A DNA stretch of 32,839 nt from Candidatus Faecousia faecigallinarum (GCA_018712145.1 DVHJ01000049.1:1-32839), one strand, 5' to 3'. Shown: positions 1-8,420, counted from the stretch's first letter. A program made the numbers and translations. The notes: a model not told the origin generated them from the sequence alone.

Positions 1-29
1 CACCAGTGTGCGCACTGGTTCGCAATGAC
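1..29. repeat. Right end of a truncated MITE-like repeat copy
   Basis: The first 42 bases are identical to bases 343-384. They include the small palindrome CCAGTGTGCGCACTGG and the terminal repeat TCGCAATGAC (20-29). This is the right-hand end of the repeat fully seen at 181-371; its left part lies outside the window. Confidence 0.65.
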
Positions 30-128
30 ATGCTGAAGACGGGCAGGTGTGCGCGGGTGCAAGGACGTTTCCGGCAGTACACCGGCAGTGCCCCCTGGCA
101 AACGCGGACACATAGCATATTTTTGCAT

Positions 129-143
129 GTCATTGCGAGGAGC
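129..143. repeat. Isolated left end of the same repeat family
   Basis: GTCATTGCGAGGAGC here matches the left end of the repeat at 181-195 exactly. No matching right end lies between it and 181, so it is either a truncated copy or the outer end of a nested pair sharing the right end at 371. Confidence 0.5.
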
Positions 144-180
144 ATAGTTGCATGTGCTGACACGTGGCAAATTTCAGCAT

Positions 181-371
181 GTCATTGCGAGGAGCGGGGC
201 GGCCGCCCCGCGACGGGACAATACGTCTCTCCTGCGGCAGCACATAACGAAAAGCAACACTTAGGGCGAATTCGAAGTAGTCTACGAGTTCGCCTTAAGT
301 GTTACTTTTTCTTACCTTTCTCTGCGGGGAAACGGATTGCCACACCAGTGTGCGCACTGGTTCGCAATGAC
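181..371. repeat. MITE-like repeat with 10-bp inverted ends and internal hairpin
   Basis: The element starts with GTCATTGCGA (181-190) and ends with its exact reverse complement TCGCAATGAC (362-371). Inside is an imperfect 19-bp hairpin (arms 256-274 and 285-303), followed by a T-rich stretch, and near the right end a palindrome (344-359). It has no coding capacity. The size of about 190 bp, inverted ends and repeated copies are typical of small non-autonomous or intergenic palindromic repeats. A diverged relative is at 28587-28691. No target-site duplication is obvious. Confidence 0.65.
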
Positions 372-462
372 ATGCTGAAGACGGTGGCGTGTCAGCGGTT
401 GTAAGGACGCGGCGCGCAAGGCGCGCGGAAACATGCCGGGTGTCAGCGGGGGCAATGAGCAT

Positions 463-499
463 AAAAATGGCCTGTCGCAAATTTGCAACAGGCCTTTTT
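463..499 (-). terminator. Terminator of the tRNA-Thr/tRNA-Tyr transcript
   Basis: A hairpin with arms 469-479 and 484-494 (GGCCTGTYGCAAA type), followed on the minus strand by a short U-rich tail. It lies just downstream of tRNA-Tyr. Confidence 0.75.
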
Positions 500-500
500 C

Positions 501-585
501 TGGTGGGGGAAGGTGGATTCGAACCACCGAAGCGTTAAGCAGCAGATTTACAGTCTGTCCCCTTTGGCCACTCGGGAATTCCCCC
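501..585 (-). tRNA. tRNA-Tyr (anticodon GTA), CCA encoded
   Basis: Read on the minus strand, this folds as a class II tRNA with 5' acceptor strand GGGGGAA and 3' strand TTCCCCC, a discriminator A and an encoded CCA (503-501). The anticodon loop CTGTAAA carries GTA. The TΨC arm GGTTCGAATCC is intact and a long variable arm is present, as expected for bacterial tRNA-Tyr. It is the second gene of a two-tRNA transcript. Confidence 0.95.
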
Positions 586-607
586 ATATCTTCTGCCTGA
601 ACGGAGT

Positions 608-683
608 TGGAGCCGGTAGACGGATTCGAACCCCCGACCTACTGATTACAAATCAGTTGCTCTACCGGCTGAGCTATACCGGC
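608..683 (-). tRNA. tRNA-Thr (anticodon TGT), CCA encoded
   Basis: Read on the minus strand, the acceptor stem pairs GCCGGTA with TACCGGC, followed by T and CCA. The anticodon stem ACTGA/TCAGT encloses the loop TTTGTAA with anticodon TGT. The D-arm AGCTCAGCCGGTAGAGC and T-arm GGTTCGAATCC are canonical. It is the first gene downstream of the promoter at 706-734. Confidence 0.95.
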
Positions 684-705
684 ACGTCTCAAGCAGAACG
701 TGTGT

Positions 706-734
706 ATTATAGCCAAGCCGGCGACGGTTGTCAA
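706..734 (-). promoter_or_regulatory. Consensus sigma-A promoter of the tRNA pair
   Basis: On the minus strand, TTGACA (734-729) is separated by 17 nt from TATAAT (711-706). Both hexamers are perfect. The start site would fall just upstream of the tRNA-Thr 5' end at 683. Confidence 0.9.
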
Positions 735-897
735 GCATTTTTTTCTGTTTTCGGGGAAAATATTTGCACCGCCCATGCCCTGGCGGGTTAGAACCCAGTT
801 GTCCCGGCAGGGAAAAAGGGACTTCCATTTTCCCAGGCGGCAGTATATAATGAACCTGTTGGTATATATTGCTATTTGTTTACTTGGAGGTATCCTT

Positions 898-2118
898 ATG
901 CCTGAACTTTCCCTGGATCTGCAGCGCGTAAATGGGCTCAGCTCCGGTTTCCATACTGCTTTTGGCGCTTGGCCAAACCGATTCTTCTCTGCTCCGGGAC
1001 GCACGGAGCTGGGGGGGAACCACACCGACCATCAGGGCGGCCATGTACTGGCAGCAGCCATTACCCTGGACATTGCAGCCGCTGTCCGGGCCACCGGACG
1101 GAAAGAAATCCGCCTTCAGTCCGGCCCCCGGAGTAGCTTTGTGGTGAGCTTGGATGAGCTTGACCCAGCGGCCCAGGACGCCGGTACCCCGGCGGCCTTG
1201 ATTCGGGGTGTGGCCCAGCGTATGCGCCAGCTGGGCTGCCCGGTGGGTGGCTTTGACGCTTACCTGGACTCCTGCCTGCCTGCGGGGGTGGGCTTGTCTT
1301 CCTCTGCTGCCTTTTCTGTGCTGCTGGCGGTGGTGATGAACGGCCTGTTCGGTGGAGGGAAGCTGGAACCCTCTGCGCTGGCTGCCGCCGCTCAGTATGC
1401 CGAAAATGTCCACTTCGGTAAGCCCTGCGGCTGTATGGATCAATTGGCCTCCGCTTTGGGAGGCTTGGTAGCCATGGATTTCTCCGGCAAGACCTTGGCC
1501 AGACGGGTGAATTTTGATTTTTCCACCTGCGGCCATGCCCTGTGCATGGTGGATACCCGGGCTGGTCATGCCCGGCTCACCGGAGAGTATGCCGCCGTCA
1601 CCCGGGAGATGGGGGCGGTGTGCGCCTGCTTTGGCAAAACTAGCCTGAGCCAGATCGCCGAGTCGGAGTTTTACGGCGCGGTGGCCAAGCTCCGCAAGCG
1701 GGTAGGAGACCGGGCGGTACTTCGGGCAATCCACTACTACCAGGAGGACCGCCGGGTGCCGGAGCAGGTGGCTGCCCTGGAGACAGGGGACTTCCCCCGG
1801 TTTTTGCAGCTGGTGAAGCAATCCGGCTATTCCTCTTACATGTATCTGCAAAACGTGATTCTCTCCGGGGCCAAGCGTAGCCAGCCCATGGCCTTGGTAC
1901 TGGCTCTGTGCGAGCACTATTTGGCGGGCCGGGGAGCCTACCGGGTACATGGCGGCGGTTTTGCCGGCGCAGTGCAGGCTTTTGTGCCTGAGGACCGGCT
2001 GGAGGCTTTCCAGTCTGGCATGGAGGACGCGCTGGGCAAGAACTGCTGCCGGGTTCTGGCTGTCCGTCCCCAGGGGGCGGGAGAGGCCGGGCCCGCCGGG
2101 GAGATCTGCCATGGGTAA
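898..2118 (+). CDS. galK: Galactokinase-like GHMP sugar kinase
   Basis: The 406-residue product is a GHMP-superfamily kinase, most like galactokinase, which phosphorylates galactose at C1 with ATP in the Leloir pathway. The N-terminal signature GRTELGGNHTDHQGG (about residues 34-48) corresponds to the galactokinase substrate loop. The glycine/serine-rich ATP loop PAGVGLSSSAAF lies around residue 130, and the C-terminal GHMP motif GGGFAGAVQAF near residue 350. Length fits the family (about 390-430). ATG at 898 is chosen because TTGGAGG (883-889) precedes it; the frame is open further upstream but without a ribosome site. A TATAAT at 846-851 may be its -10 element, with only a weak -35. No galT or galE is next to it, so the exact sugar is inferred. 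Confidence 0.85.
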   Translation: MPELSLDLQRVNGLSSGFHTAFGAWPNRFFSAPGRTELGGNHTDHQGGHVLAAAITLDIAAAVRATGRKEIRLQSGPRSSFVVSLDELDPAAQDAGTPAALIRGVAQRMRQLGCPVGGFDAYLDSCLPAGVGLSSSAAFSVLLAVVMNGLFGGGKLEPSALAAAAQYAENVHFGKPCGCMDQLASALGGLVAMDFSGKTLARRVNFDFSTCGHALCMVDTRAGHARLTGEYAAVTREMGAVCACFGKTSLSQIAESEFYGAVAKLRKRVGDRAVLRAIHYYQEDRRVPEQVAALETGDFPRFLQLVKQSGYSSYMYLQNVILSGAKRSQPMALVLALCEHYLAGRGAYRVHGGGFAGAVQAFVPEDRLEAFQSGMEDALGKNCCRVLAVRPQGAGEAGPAGEICHG

Positions 2119-2794
2119 GGCGGATCAGGCGGCATGGGAGGCCAATGCCCAGTTCTGGGACGAGCAGATGGGTCCGGATTCCAACCGTTTCCACCGGGAG
2201 GTGGTGCGGCCCTTGGCTAACCGCCTCCTAGCTCCCCGGCCGGGGGAACATATTTTGGAGGCGGCCTGCGGCAATGGCAACTATGCCGCTTACCTGGCGG
2301 GCCAGGGGGTGCAGGTAACGGCCTTTGACTATAGCCCCGCTATGGTTGCCTTGGCCAAGGCCCGGCAGCGCCGGTACCTGAAGCATATCCGCTTTTTGGT
2401 GGCAGACGGCACCAGCCTGGCGGAGTTGCAGGCCATGGCTGGCCCCTTTGACAAGGCGGTGTGCAACATGGCAGTGATGGATATGGCTGCCATTGAACCC
2501 CTGTTTACTTGGATTTTTACCCAGCTGAAGCCCGGTGGCTGCTTCGTCTTCGTTACCCAGCATCCCTGCTTTGTTACTTTGACGGAGCAATATCTCACGC
2601 CCCACAGCTACGATGGGGAGGCCATTGCCGGTCAACCCAGGCTCCAGCGGTATTACCACCGCTCCCTGACGGATATCTTGGGGCAATGCTTTGCCAGCGG
2701 TTTTGTGCTGGATGGATTTTTGGAGGGGGTCTACGGCCCCAAGGAGCGGCCTGACGTAATCGCTGTCCGGGCCAGAAAACCAGAAAAGGAGTAA
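2111..2794 (+). CDS. Class I SAM-dependent methyltransferase
   Basis: The 227-residue protein has a Rossmann-type methyltransferase core. SAM motif I is HILEAACGNGNYAAYLAGQG (about residues 45-64), followed by the acidic strand VTAFDYSPAM and a later LKPGGCFVFVTQHPC strand typical of class I small-molecule or unspecified methyltransferases. The substrate cannot be told from sequence. Its ATG overlaps the end of the upstream kinase gene by 8 bases, indicating translational coupling, and only 3 bases separate its stop from the next start. The frame is open far upstream, but that stretch overlaps the kinase gene and is not needed for the fold. Confidence 0.8.
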   Translation: MGKADQAAWEANAQFWDEQMGPDSNRFHREVVRPLANRLLAPRPGEHILEAACGNGNYAAYLAGQGVQVTAFDYSPAMVALAKARQRRYLKHIRFLVADGTSLAELQAMAGPFDKAVCNMAVMDMAAIEPLFTWIFTQLKPGGCFVFVTQHPCFVTLTEQYLTPHSYDGEAIAGQPRLQRYYHRSLTDILGQCFASGFVLDGFLEGVYGPKERPDVIAVRARKPEKE

Positions 2795-2797
2795 CCC

Positions 2798-3988
2798 ATG
2801 CTGGGAAAAAAAGAGAAAACGCCCTTAGGCATTTATATCCACGTCCCGTTCTGCCGCAGCAAGTGCCAGTACTGCGACTTTTACTCCCTGGGCGGCGCCC
2901 GGGAGAAGGGGCTGACGGAAAATTATCTGGAGGCGGTGATCCGCCATATGCAGGAGGCCGGAGCGCTGGCGCCGGGCTACCGGGTGGACACGGTATATTT
3001 TGGCGGCGGCACTCCATCCTATCTGGGGCAGGATGGCCTGATCCGGCTGATGGATGGGGTGCGCCGCCGGTTCAGCGTGGCCGGGGATGCGGAGGTTACC
3101 CTGGAGGCGAATCCCGACTCGGTGTCGGAAAAAATGCTTAAGCGGCTAAAGGCGGAGGGGTTTAACCGCCTGTCCCTGGGGGTGCAGACCGACGATGACC
3201 TGCTGCTGCGGAAGCTGGGCCGCCCCCACAGTTACCGTCAGGCGGCCCACGCCGTGGAGCTGGCCCGGCAGGCGGGCTTCACCAACATCTCCCTGGATCT
3301 CATGTACGGCCTCCCGGGCCAAACCCGGTCGGACTGGGTGAACACCCTGACCCATGTGCTGGAGCTGCAGCCGGAGCACATGAGCTGCTACGGACTGAAA
3401 GTGGAGGAGGGGACGCCGCTGTGGAGCTACCGCCAGGCGGCTAACCTGCCAGACGACGATACCCAGGCGGACATGTACCTGGAGGCGGTGAACATCCTGA
3501 AGGACCGGGGCTATGCCCAGTACGAAATTTCCAACTTTGCCCGCCGGGGACTACGGTCCAAGCACAATCTGAAATACTGGACCGGCGGGGAATATTTGGG
3601 ATTCGGTCCAGCGGCCAGCTCAGACTTTGGCGGCAAGCGGTTTACCATTGCCCCGGACATCCACGGCTATATCGAAGGCATCCGGAAAGGGGGCGCGGTG
3701 CTGTCCGAGTGCCAGGAAATCCCCGCCCGGGAGCGGGCAGGGGAATACCTGATGCTTGGCCTGCGTACTGCCCAGGGCATCGACGGGCAAGTTTACACCC
3801 GGCAGTTCCTACTGCCGTTCCAGCCCATTGCCGATTGCCTGGAAACCTACCGGGCCCAGGATCTGGCCATGGCCGACGGTGACCGCTGGCGGCTCACCCC
3901 CAGAGGATTTTTATTGAGCAACACCATTATCGCTCAGCTGCTGGCGGTGCAGGAGAACGCCGAACCCCTGGCCCGGCGGCGGAGCTGA
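2798..3988 (+). CDS. hemW: Radical SAM heme chaperone HemW-like protein
   Basis: This 396-residue radical SAM protein begins GIYIHVPFCRSKCQYC, with the iron-sulfur ligands C19, C23 and C26 in CX3CX2C spacing. It continues with FGGGTPS (SAM-binding glycines) and EANPDS. The full layout, including the C-terminal HemN_C-like region, matches HemW, formerly called an oxygen-independent coproporphyrinogen oxidase-like protein. HemW binds heme and is thought to deliver it to target proteins; it lacks the extra N-terminal part of true HemN. It has its own ribosome site (AAAAGGAG before 2798) and lies in a tight run with the methyltransferase and nadE. Confidence 0.9.
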   Translation: MLGKKEKTPLGIYIHVPFCRSKCQYCDFYSLGGAREKGLTENYLEAVIRHMQEAGALAPGYRVDTVYFGGGTPSYLGQDGLIRLMDGVRRRFSVAGDAEVTLEANPDSVSEKMLKRLKAEGFNRLSLGVQTDDDLLLRKLGRPHSYRQAAHAVELARQAGFTNISLDLMYGLPGQTRSDWVNTLTHVLELQPEHMSCYGLKVEEGTPLWSYRQAANLPDDDTQADMYLEAVNILKDRGYAQYEISNFARRGLRSKHNLKYWTGGEYLGFGPAASSDFGGKRFTIAPDIHGYIEGIRKGGAVLSECQEIPARERAGEYLMLGLRTAQGIDGQVYTRQFLLPFQPIADCLETYRAQDLAMADGDRWRLTPRGFLLSNTIIAQLLAVQENAEPLARRRS

Positions 3989-4073
3989 CTTGGACCATTA
4001 TGTGGAGGAAAACAGCAGAATTTACCGGCTACAGCCACTGGCTGTGGAGGAATTACCGGAAAAGGAGCGGACA

Positions 4074-5984
4074 ATGAGAGACGGATTTGTGAAAGTGGCC
4101 ACGGCTACCCCGGCGGTGCGGGTGGCGGACTGTGCTTACAATGCCGGGCAGTGCATCCAGGCGGTGCGCCAGGCGGCAGAGCTGGGCGTGCGGATTTTGG
4201 CTTTGCCGGAGCTGTGTCTCACCGGCTACACCTGCCACGACTTGTTTGGCCAGGAAATTCTGCGCCGGGGGGCGTGGACGGCCATGGAGCAGGTGGCCGC
4301 CGCCACCCAGGGGCTGGATATGCTGGTGTTTGTGGGCCTGCCGGTGGCCCGCCGGGGGCGGCTGTATAACTGTGCCGCCGCCCTGTACGGCGGAAAGTGC
4401 CTGGCCCTGATTCCCAAAACCCGGATTCCCAACTACGGGGAATTTTACGAGGCACGGCACTTTTCCCCCGGCCCGGATACCCCGGAGCGGGAGGGGGACG
4501 GGTTCTGGTTCGGCCAGGGGGTGCTGTTTACCTGCCCGCCCATGCCGGAGCTGACCGTGGGCTGCGAAATTTGCGAAGATCTTTGGGCGCCGAAGCAACC
4601 CTCGGTGGAGCTGGCCATGGCCGGGGCGACCGTCATTGTCAATCTCTCCGCCTCCCCGGCGGCAGTGGGGAAGGGAGCGTACCGCCGGGCGCTGGTGGCC
4701 GGGCAGTCCGCCCGGCTGGTATGCGGCTATATATATGCCTGCGCCGGAGCCCAGGAATCTACCCAGGACCTGGTGTTTTCCGGCCACAGCCTCATCGGGG
4801 AGAACGGCACCATTCTGGCGGAGGCAGAACAATTGACCGAGAGTTTCCTGGTGACGGAAATCGATGTGCTGCGGTTGACCAATGAGCGGGTGCGGATGGG
4901 GAGCTTCTCCGGCCCGGATATGGTGAGAATTCCCGTGCCTTTTGCCGTTTGCCCCACTGCCCTCACCCGGTGGGTGGATCCCCGCCCCTTTGTGCCGGCG
5001 GGGGAGGCAAGCCGGGACAGCCGCTGCCAGGAAATTTTGGCCATCCAGGCGGCGGGCCTGGCCAAGCGCCTGGCCCACACCGGGGTGAACACTGCCGTGG
5101 TGGGCCTGTCCGGCGGCCTGGACTCTACCCTGGCCCTATTGGTGATGGTGCAGGCCGCCCAGCGCCTGGGCTGGGACCGGAAGCGGCTGTGGGCGGTGAC
5201 CATGCCCGGCTATGGCACCACCGGGCGCACCCGCACCAATGCGGAGAAAATGGCCCTGGCTTTGGGGGTGTCTTTCCAGGAAATACCCATCGGCCAGGCG
5301 GTGGCCCAGCATTTCCGGGACATTGGCCTGCCGGAGGATGACCGGTCGGTGACCTATGAAAACAGCCAGGCCCGGGAGCGCACCCAAGTGCTGATGGACC
5401 TGGCCAACCGGCTGGGGGGCCTGGTGGTGGGCACCGGGGACCTAAGCGAGCTGGCGCTGGGCTGGGCCACCTATAACGGCGACCACATGAGCATGTACGC
5501 AGTGAACGCCGGCGTACCCAAGACCCTGGTGCGGCATATGGTGGCCTACGTAGCCGGCCAGTCCGACCCGGCTCTGGCCGGGATACTCCGGGACATTCTG
5601 GATACGCCGGTCTCCCCGGAGCTGCTGCCGCCCAAGGATGGGGAGATTGCCCAGCGGACCGAGGAGCTGGTTGGTCCTTATGACCTGCACGACTTTTTCC
5701 TGTACCAGGTAGTGCGGCTGGGCTTTTCTCCCAGAAAGGTATACCGCCTGGCCTGCCGGGCCTTTGCCGGCAGCTTTGACACCGGGGTGATTCTCCATTG
5801 GTTGAAGCGCTTCTACCAGCGGTTTTTTCAGCAGCAATACAAGCGCAGCTGCCTGCCCGACGGGCCGAAGGTAGGTTCGGTTACCTTGTCGCCCCGAGGG
5901 GATTGGCGGATGCCCTCTGACGCCTGGCCTAGCTTGTGGCTAGCGGAAGTGGAGCAATTGCATCCGGATGATGAATTTTGTTGA
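4074..5984 (+). CDS. nadE: Glutamine-dependent NAD+ synthetase
   Basis: The 636-residue cytoplasmic enzyme makes NAD+ from deamido-NAD+, ATP and glutamine. The N-terminal nitrilase-type glutaminase domain shows the Glu-Lys-Cys triad context: LPELCLTGY (E46), the lysine in IPKTRIPNYGEFYE, and EICEDLW (C167). The C-terminal synthetase domain carries the PP-loop SGGLDS (346-351) and later GTGDLSELALGW. ATG at 4074 has AAGGAG six bases upstream; an upstream in-frame TTG at 3990 would add residues with no counterpart in the family and no good ribosome site. It follows hemW closely. The need for a glutaminase domain matches other Clostridia. No fused extras are seen. Confidence 0.95.
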   Translation: MRDGFVKVATATPAVRVADCAYNAGQCIQAVRQAAELGVRILALPELCLTGYTCHDLFGQEILRRGAWTAMEQVAAATQGLDMLVFVGLPVARRGRLYNCAAALYGGKCLALIPKTRIPNYGEFYEARHFSPGPDTPEREGDGFWFGQGVLFTCPPMPELTVGCEICEDLWAPKQPSVELAMAGATVIVNLSASPAAVGKGAYRRALVAGQSARLVCGYIYACAGAQESTQDLVFSGHSLIGENGTILAEAEQLTESFLVTEIDVLRLTNERVRMGSFSGPDMVRIPVPFAVCPTALTRWVDPRPFVPAGEASRDSRCQEILAIQAAGLAKRLAHTGVNTAVVGLSGGLDSTLALLVMVQAAQRLGWDRKRLWAVTMPGYGTTGRTRTNAEKMALALGVSFQEIPIGQAVAQHFRDIGLPEDDRSVTYENSQARERTQVLMDLANRLGGLVVGTGDLSELALGWATYNGDHMSMYAVNAGVPKTLVRHMVAYVAGQSDPALAGILRDILDTPVSPELLPPKDGEIAQRTEELVGPYDLHDFFLYQVVRLGFSPRKVYRLACRAFAGSFDTGVILHWLKRFYQRFFQQQYKRSCLPDGPKVGSVTLSPRGDWRMPSDAWPSLWLAEVEQLHPDDEFC

Positions 5985-6001
5985 ATTTTTGCAGTAGCCT
6001 A

Positions 6002-6030
6002 TTGAAAAATCTAGAGAAATTAGATATGAT
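6002..6030 (+). promoter_or_regulatory. Promoter of the NodB-like gene
   Basis: TTGAAA (6002-6007), 17-nt spacer, TATGAT (6025-6030), in an AT-rich gap between nadE and the gene at 6066. Confidence 0.75.
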
Positions 6031-6065
6031 ATAGTCAATACAACTACGGAAAGGCGGGACAGATT

Positions 6066-7412
6066 GTGAGCGACAGAACAGATAATCGAACCATGTACGA
6101 CGACAGGCCCCCGGTACGCCGCCAGCGCCGGAAAAAGACGCCGTGGCAAAAATTCAAGGAGGCTTACCTGCCCCTGCTGATTCTGCTGGTTGGCCTCATT
6201 GCTGTGATTGCCCTGATCGTATTTGTGGTGAGGCTGGCTGGCGGCTCGGGAGAGCCGGACACCACGCTGCCCCCCAGCAGTGGCGAGAGCCAACCGGCCG
6301 GCGCCACCGATCCGGCGGCGGATCCCTCGGCGCAGGACCTGCTGGAGCGGGCCACAGCGCTGGCTGCGCAGTATGACTATGCCGGGGCGATTGCACTGCT
6401 GAATACGTTTGCCGGGGAGGATGCCCAGATTTCCGCTGCCATTGAGGAATATACCCAGGCCCAGTCCGCCCTGGTGCAGTGGGAGGACTCGTCGGAGGTG
6501 CCCCACATTTCCTTCCAGCCCTTGATTGTGGACACCGGCCGGGCTTTTGACGGCGACTCCATGCAGGACTACTATAACCGGAACAACCTGACGGTGGACG
6601 AATTCCGGGCGGTGTTGGATCAGCTCTATGGCAACGGCTATGTGTTGATCTCTATGACGGATATGGCCGCGCCGGACGAGTCCGGTGTGTACCAGCCGGG
6701 GCAGATTATGCTCCCTGCCGGGAAAACGCCCTTGGTCATGTCTCTGGTTCCGGCCCACTATTCGGTGAGTCAGGCGGGAGACGGCTTTGCCCGCCGCCTG
6801 GTGGTGGGCAGCGACGGAAAAATTGCCTGCGAGTACATTGACGCTACCAGTACCCGGGTCACCGGCGCTTATGATTTTGTCACCATTCTGGAGGAGTTTT
6901 TGGCCCAGCACCCGGACTTTTCCTACCACGGCGCCAGGGCCATTTTGGGCATTTCCGGCAGTGATGAGCCCCTGGGCTATGATCTGTCCGACCCCCAGGA
7001 GGCGGAGAGCATCCAGCCGGTGGTGCAATGCCTGCTGGATACGGGCTACCAGTTTGCCAGCTTTACCTATGACGAGACCCGCTATGGAGACGCTACCGAT
7101 GAAGAGGTGACTGCCGATGTGCAGCAATGGGAGGACACCTATTCCGCCGTGCTGGGCGAGGTGAATATCCTCATTTATGCCGGGGGCAGCGAACTGGTGG
7201 AATACGAAGGGGCAAAGTACGATGCGCTGTATGCCGCCGGATTCCGGTACTTCTGTGGTATGAACAACAATGTCACCAGCGATGGTCAAATCACGGACAA
7301 CTATGTCCGCCAGGCCCGGCGCACCATCAACGGCACCCGGATTACCGAGGATGCCGACTTGGTGGAGGATTTGTTTGACGCGAATACGGTGGTGTCCAGC
7401 GACCGGCCGTAA
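6066..7412 (+). CDS. Membrane-anchored NodB-like protein, probably non-catalytic
   Basis: The 448-residue protein starts at GTG. A basic stretch (RRQRRKKTPW, about 20-29) precedes one membrane segment (about 39-60), then a Ser/Gly/Pro-rich linker, so the rest should lie outside the cell. The remaining part resembles a clostridial polysaccharide-deacetylase-like family, with conserved-looking blocks VDTGRAFDGD, LYGNGYVLISMTDMA, GDGFARRLVVGSDGK and LVEDLFDANTVV. From memory of that family, the metal-binding motif of type S-x-D-D is here SLVP (226-229), and the zinc-histidine motif SHxxxH is here SFTYDETR (332-339). It therefore looks like a pseudoenzyme. It has its own promoter (6002-6030). The assignment to this family is likely; loss of activity is an inference. 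Confidence 0.7.
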   Translation: MSDRTDNRTMYDDRPPVRRQRRKKTPWQKFKEAYLPLLILLVGLIAVIALIVFVVRLAGGSGEPDTTLPPSSGESQPAGATDPAADPSAQDLLERATALAAQYDYAGAIALLNTFAGEDAQISAAIEEYTQAQSALVQWEDSSEVPHISFQPLIVDTGRAFDGDSMQDYYNRNNLTVDEFRAVLDQLYGNGYVLISMTDMAAPDESGVYQPGQIMLPAGKTPLVMSLVPAHYSVSQAGDGFARRLVVGSDGKIACEYIDATSTRVTGAYDFVTILEEFLAQHPDFSYHGARAILGISGSDEPLGYDLSDPQEAESIQPVVQCLLDTGYQFASFTYDETRYGDATDEEVTADVQQWEDTYSAVLGEVNILIYAGGSELVEYEGAKYDALYAAGFRYFCGMNNNVTSDGQITDNYVRQARRTINGTRITEDADLVEDLFDANTVVSSDRP

Positions 7413-7545
7413 GGCAAAAGAGAAAAACAGACATGCTCCCGCTATGGGCGGCAGCGGAGCCGGCAATCCCTGCAAACGCATAGTGGGGGCATATCTGTAT
7501 ATCCCCCCTGGCGGCGGGGCCAACCACAGATAAGGAGGGCACAGG

Positions 7546-8268
7546 ATGACGGAACTGGACACGGTAAAGCGGGCAAAACTGTACATCGATCAGCTGGCCA
7601 ACGGCATAAATCCCTTTGACGGCACGGTGATTCCCGAAGGGGAGATTATTCACAATGTCTGGTTGTCCAGATGTTTTTTCTACATTTCCCGCATATTGCA
7701 GCAGGTTGTGGACAATGGGGGGACGGTAACGCCGGGCGAGCCGAAAAAACGGATTCCCCTTTCCATTCCCCACCAGAAGCGGGAGCAGTTTGCCTATTCC
7801 GGCACCCCGATTTCAGCCAGTGAAATTGCCCGGCGGGTGAACCAGCTGGCCGGCGATGAGCGCATGAAAAAGCTAACCTACTCGGGGATTGTATCTTGGC
7901 TGATGGACATTGGTTTGTTGACCCGGGTTTCCGCGCCTGACGGCCGGCTAACGGTGCGCCCCACGTCCCTGGGGGAGGAAAACGGCATCTCGGTGGTGCA
8001 GCGGATGGGGGCCAACGGCAGCTATCGGGTTGTGGTCTATGACCTTAAGGCCCAGCATTTTCTCCTGGATAACCTGGACGCGGTCATCGACCGGGAAAAC
8101 GCCCAGGCGGCGCTCCAGGGGCGGCCCTGGGATCCGGAGCAGGACCGGCGCCTGGCGGAGTTGCACCGGAGCGGCGCCTCCTATGGCGAAATTGCCGTAG
8201 CCTTGCAGCGCAGCACATCCGCCATCCGCAGCCGGCTGAAAAAACAGGGGCTGCTGGAGACAAAGTAA
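7546..8268 (+). CDS. Unrecognised protein with C-terminal helix-turn-helix
   Basis: The 240-residue soluble protein has no function I can name. The N-terminal part (AKLYIDQLANGINPFDG) resembles a conserved hypothetical family of Clostridia that I cannot tie to a role. The middle (about residues 85-125, ISASEIARRVNQLAG ... YSGIVSWLMDIGLL) looks like a winged-helix-type segment. The last 45 residues (WDPEQDRRLAELHRSGASYG ... TSAIRSRLKKQGL) resemble a SANT/Myb- or sigma-region-4-like helix-turn-helix, suggesting nucleic-acid binding. AAGGAGG lies just before the ATG. No signal peptide or membrane segment is present. A promoter was not clear in the 133-bp gap upstream. Confidence 0.65.
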   Translation: MTELDTVKRAKLYIDQLANGINPFDGTVIPEGEIIHNVWLSRCFFYISRILQQVVDNGGTVTPGEPKKRIPLSIPHQKREQFAYSGTPISASEIARRVNQLAGDERMKKLTYSGIVSWLMDIGLLTRVSAPDGRLTVRPTSLGEENGISVVQRMGANGSYRVVVYDLKAQHFLLDNLDAVIDRENAQAALQGRPWDPEQDRRLAELHRSGASYGEIAVALQRSTSAIRSRLKKQGLLETK

Positions 8269-8360
8269 CCCTCCTGCCGCCCAAAACACCTACCCTCCCC
8301 CGCCGCTCAAGGATTGCCCGCTAGCTGCCCGGCGAGTTTTGCGCAACTTCCTGCCAACAA

Positions 8361-8413
8361 GTTCAACATATTTTAATGGCATCTTGCAGCTTGTTATGGG
8401 GGATTTGTTGAAC
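8361..8413. repeat. Inverted repeat just upstream of an orphan promoter
   Basis: GTTCAACA (8361-8368) and its exact reverse complement TGTTGAAC (8406-8413) are 37 nt apart and end 8 nt before the -35 element at 8421. It could be an operator or a hairpin; nothing further supports either. Confidence 0.35.
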
Positions 8414-8420
8414 AGGGCCC

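Noticed and set aside
1..480. CRISPR array suspected from repeated motifs
   Set aside because: Repeats are inverted, unevenly spaced and too few; there are no regular spacers and no cas genes in the window.
880..2112. A 410-codon minus-strand frame opposite the galactokinase-like gene
   Set aside because: Product is Gly/His/Gln-rich without motifs; the plus-strand kinase signatures are clear.
4132..5341. Several plus-strand frames inside nadE in other reading frames
   Set aside because: They are rich in Gly, Pro, Arg and Ala, as expected from frame-shifted GC-rich codons, and lie wholly within an intact nadE.
5940..7586. A 548-codon minus-strand frame opposite the NodB-like gene
   Set aside because: Shadow of a GC-rich gene; no ribosome site, no recognisable domain, and the plus strand has a promoter, signal anchor and family blocks.
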